The notes under the pieces were generated by a model, which saw nothing but the letters and a program-made list of their open reading frames with translations, did no database searches and was not told where the DNA came from. The position numbers and the translations under genes were made by a program. 64,000 bases of DNA from Sphingobacterium spiritivorum (GTDB taxonomy: Bacteria > Bacteroidota > Bacteroidia > Sphingobacteriales > Sphingobacteriaceae): contig NZ_CP068083.1 in the NCBI RefSeq assembly GCF_016725325.1, positions 2,480,001 through 2,544,000 on the forward strand, written 5' to 3'. Each line of letters opens with the position of its first letter. The stretch's first letter is position 1. Shown piece after piece: positions 63,609 to 64,000 of this stretch.

Positions 63609-64000
63609 ATTTATTTAAATTAGTCTTGCTCAAACAAACTTAGATAAATTTGCTTTTATATGCAATTATTGTATTGTATATATAAGCAAATGTGCATTGA
63701 AATAAGACAAAATGTTAAAAGGTATATGAAACTGAAAAATCAGATTGGAAATACTTTACCCGAATCTTAAGCATAACGTAAAAGTTAGCTTCCCTAAATC
63801 TCCTGACATAATCGTAATTAATTTCATAATATATTCGCTAGCCGGGACTAATTTAGCTTCGTCATGAACATGACGATTGCCAATTATTGTACACGCTACT
63901 GATTCTCTGAAAACTGAACTTATAAAAAAAATATTTCATATCAAATCAGATTATAGAGCTGTTCGTTAGCGAGATTATTTCATGGTCTATTAAACCCAAT
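63609..64000 (-). promoter_or_regulatory. Promoter of the MerR-type gene and unassigned right edge
   Basis: On the minus strand TTG (63663-63665), 20 nt, TAAGTTTG (63635-63642) forms a good promoter 27 nt before the start. Beyond 63670 I see no gene, RNA or repeat; the sequence is AT-rich to the window end. Confidence 0.5.

Noticed and set aside
1..64000. CRISPR arrays, tRNA or rRNA genes, insertion sequences, prophage or integrase genes
   Set aside because: None seen. The only long direct repeats found are the homologous parts of the three ROK-SusCD cassettes.

Overview
The window looks like a chromosome segment from a Bacteroidota bacterium, most likely family Sphingobacteriaceae (Sphingobacterium-like). 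The reasons are SusC/SusD outer-membrane pairs, an alternative complex III (ActABCDEF) fused to a cytochrome oxidase operon, promoters of the TTTG-N19/20-TAnnTTTG type, few Shine-Dalgarno sequences and moderate-to-low GC. I see no tRNA, rRNA, CRISPR array, insertion sequence or prophage. The species assignment is inference.

Region 1 (1-14765, minus strand) is the most unusual part. It holds three tandem copies of one cassette: a promoter, a ROK-family regulator, a SusC-type TonB-dependent receptor, a SusD-type lipoprotein and a terminator. The third cassette runs off the left edge. All three promoters share an exact geometry: AATACTT, 21 nt, TTTG, 20 nt, TAnCTTTA. The receptors share nearly identical signal-peptide DNA but differ downstream. 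No glycoside hydrolase, sigma factor or hybrid sensor lies inside the array. A NagX/HGSNAT-like membrane acyltransferase follows at 15141.

Region 2 (16.4-24 kb) holds rpsO-pnp, a DUF493 gene, a GH92 alpha-mannosidase divergent from a LacI-type regulator with a perfect inverted repeat between them, and msrB.

Region 3 (24.1-41.3 kb, plus strand) is one long respiratory operon: alternative complex III, cytochrome oxidase subunits II and I, heme A and heme O synthases, two subunit-III-type proteins, subunit IV, a cysteine-free SCO-like protein, a DUF420 protein and a conserved Bacteroidota protein of unknown function. Quinol oxidation, electron transfer to oxygen and heme A supply are encoded together.

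Region 4 (41.4-50.8 kb) is mostly housekeeping: DoxX, LD-carboxypeptidase, metG, brnQ, folP, a lipoprotein, a DUF4920 protein, a Sua5/YrdC enzyme, dapD and an S4 RNA-binding protein.

Region 5 (50.8-54.8 kb) is a reactive-sulfur operon: two half-size YeeE/YedE proteins, a Crp/Fnr regulator, a TauE/SafE exporter and a persulfide-dioxygenase/rhodanese-type protein. Two GTAAC-N4-GTTAC-like palindromes sit at identical distances from -7-like elements, one before the operon and one before tauE.

Region 6 (54.9-64 kb) holds mtgA, a Fic protein with a DNA-binding N-terminus and a palindromic operator over its own promoter, mutS, a predicted outer-membrane protein, a tRNA1(Val) m6A methyltransferase with a possibly leaderless mRNA, a metallophosphoesterase, class I fbp and a MerR-type regulator.
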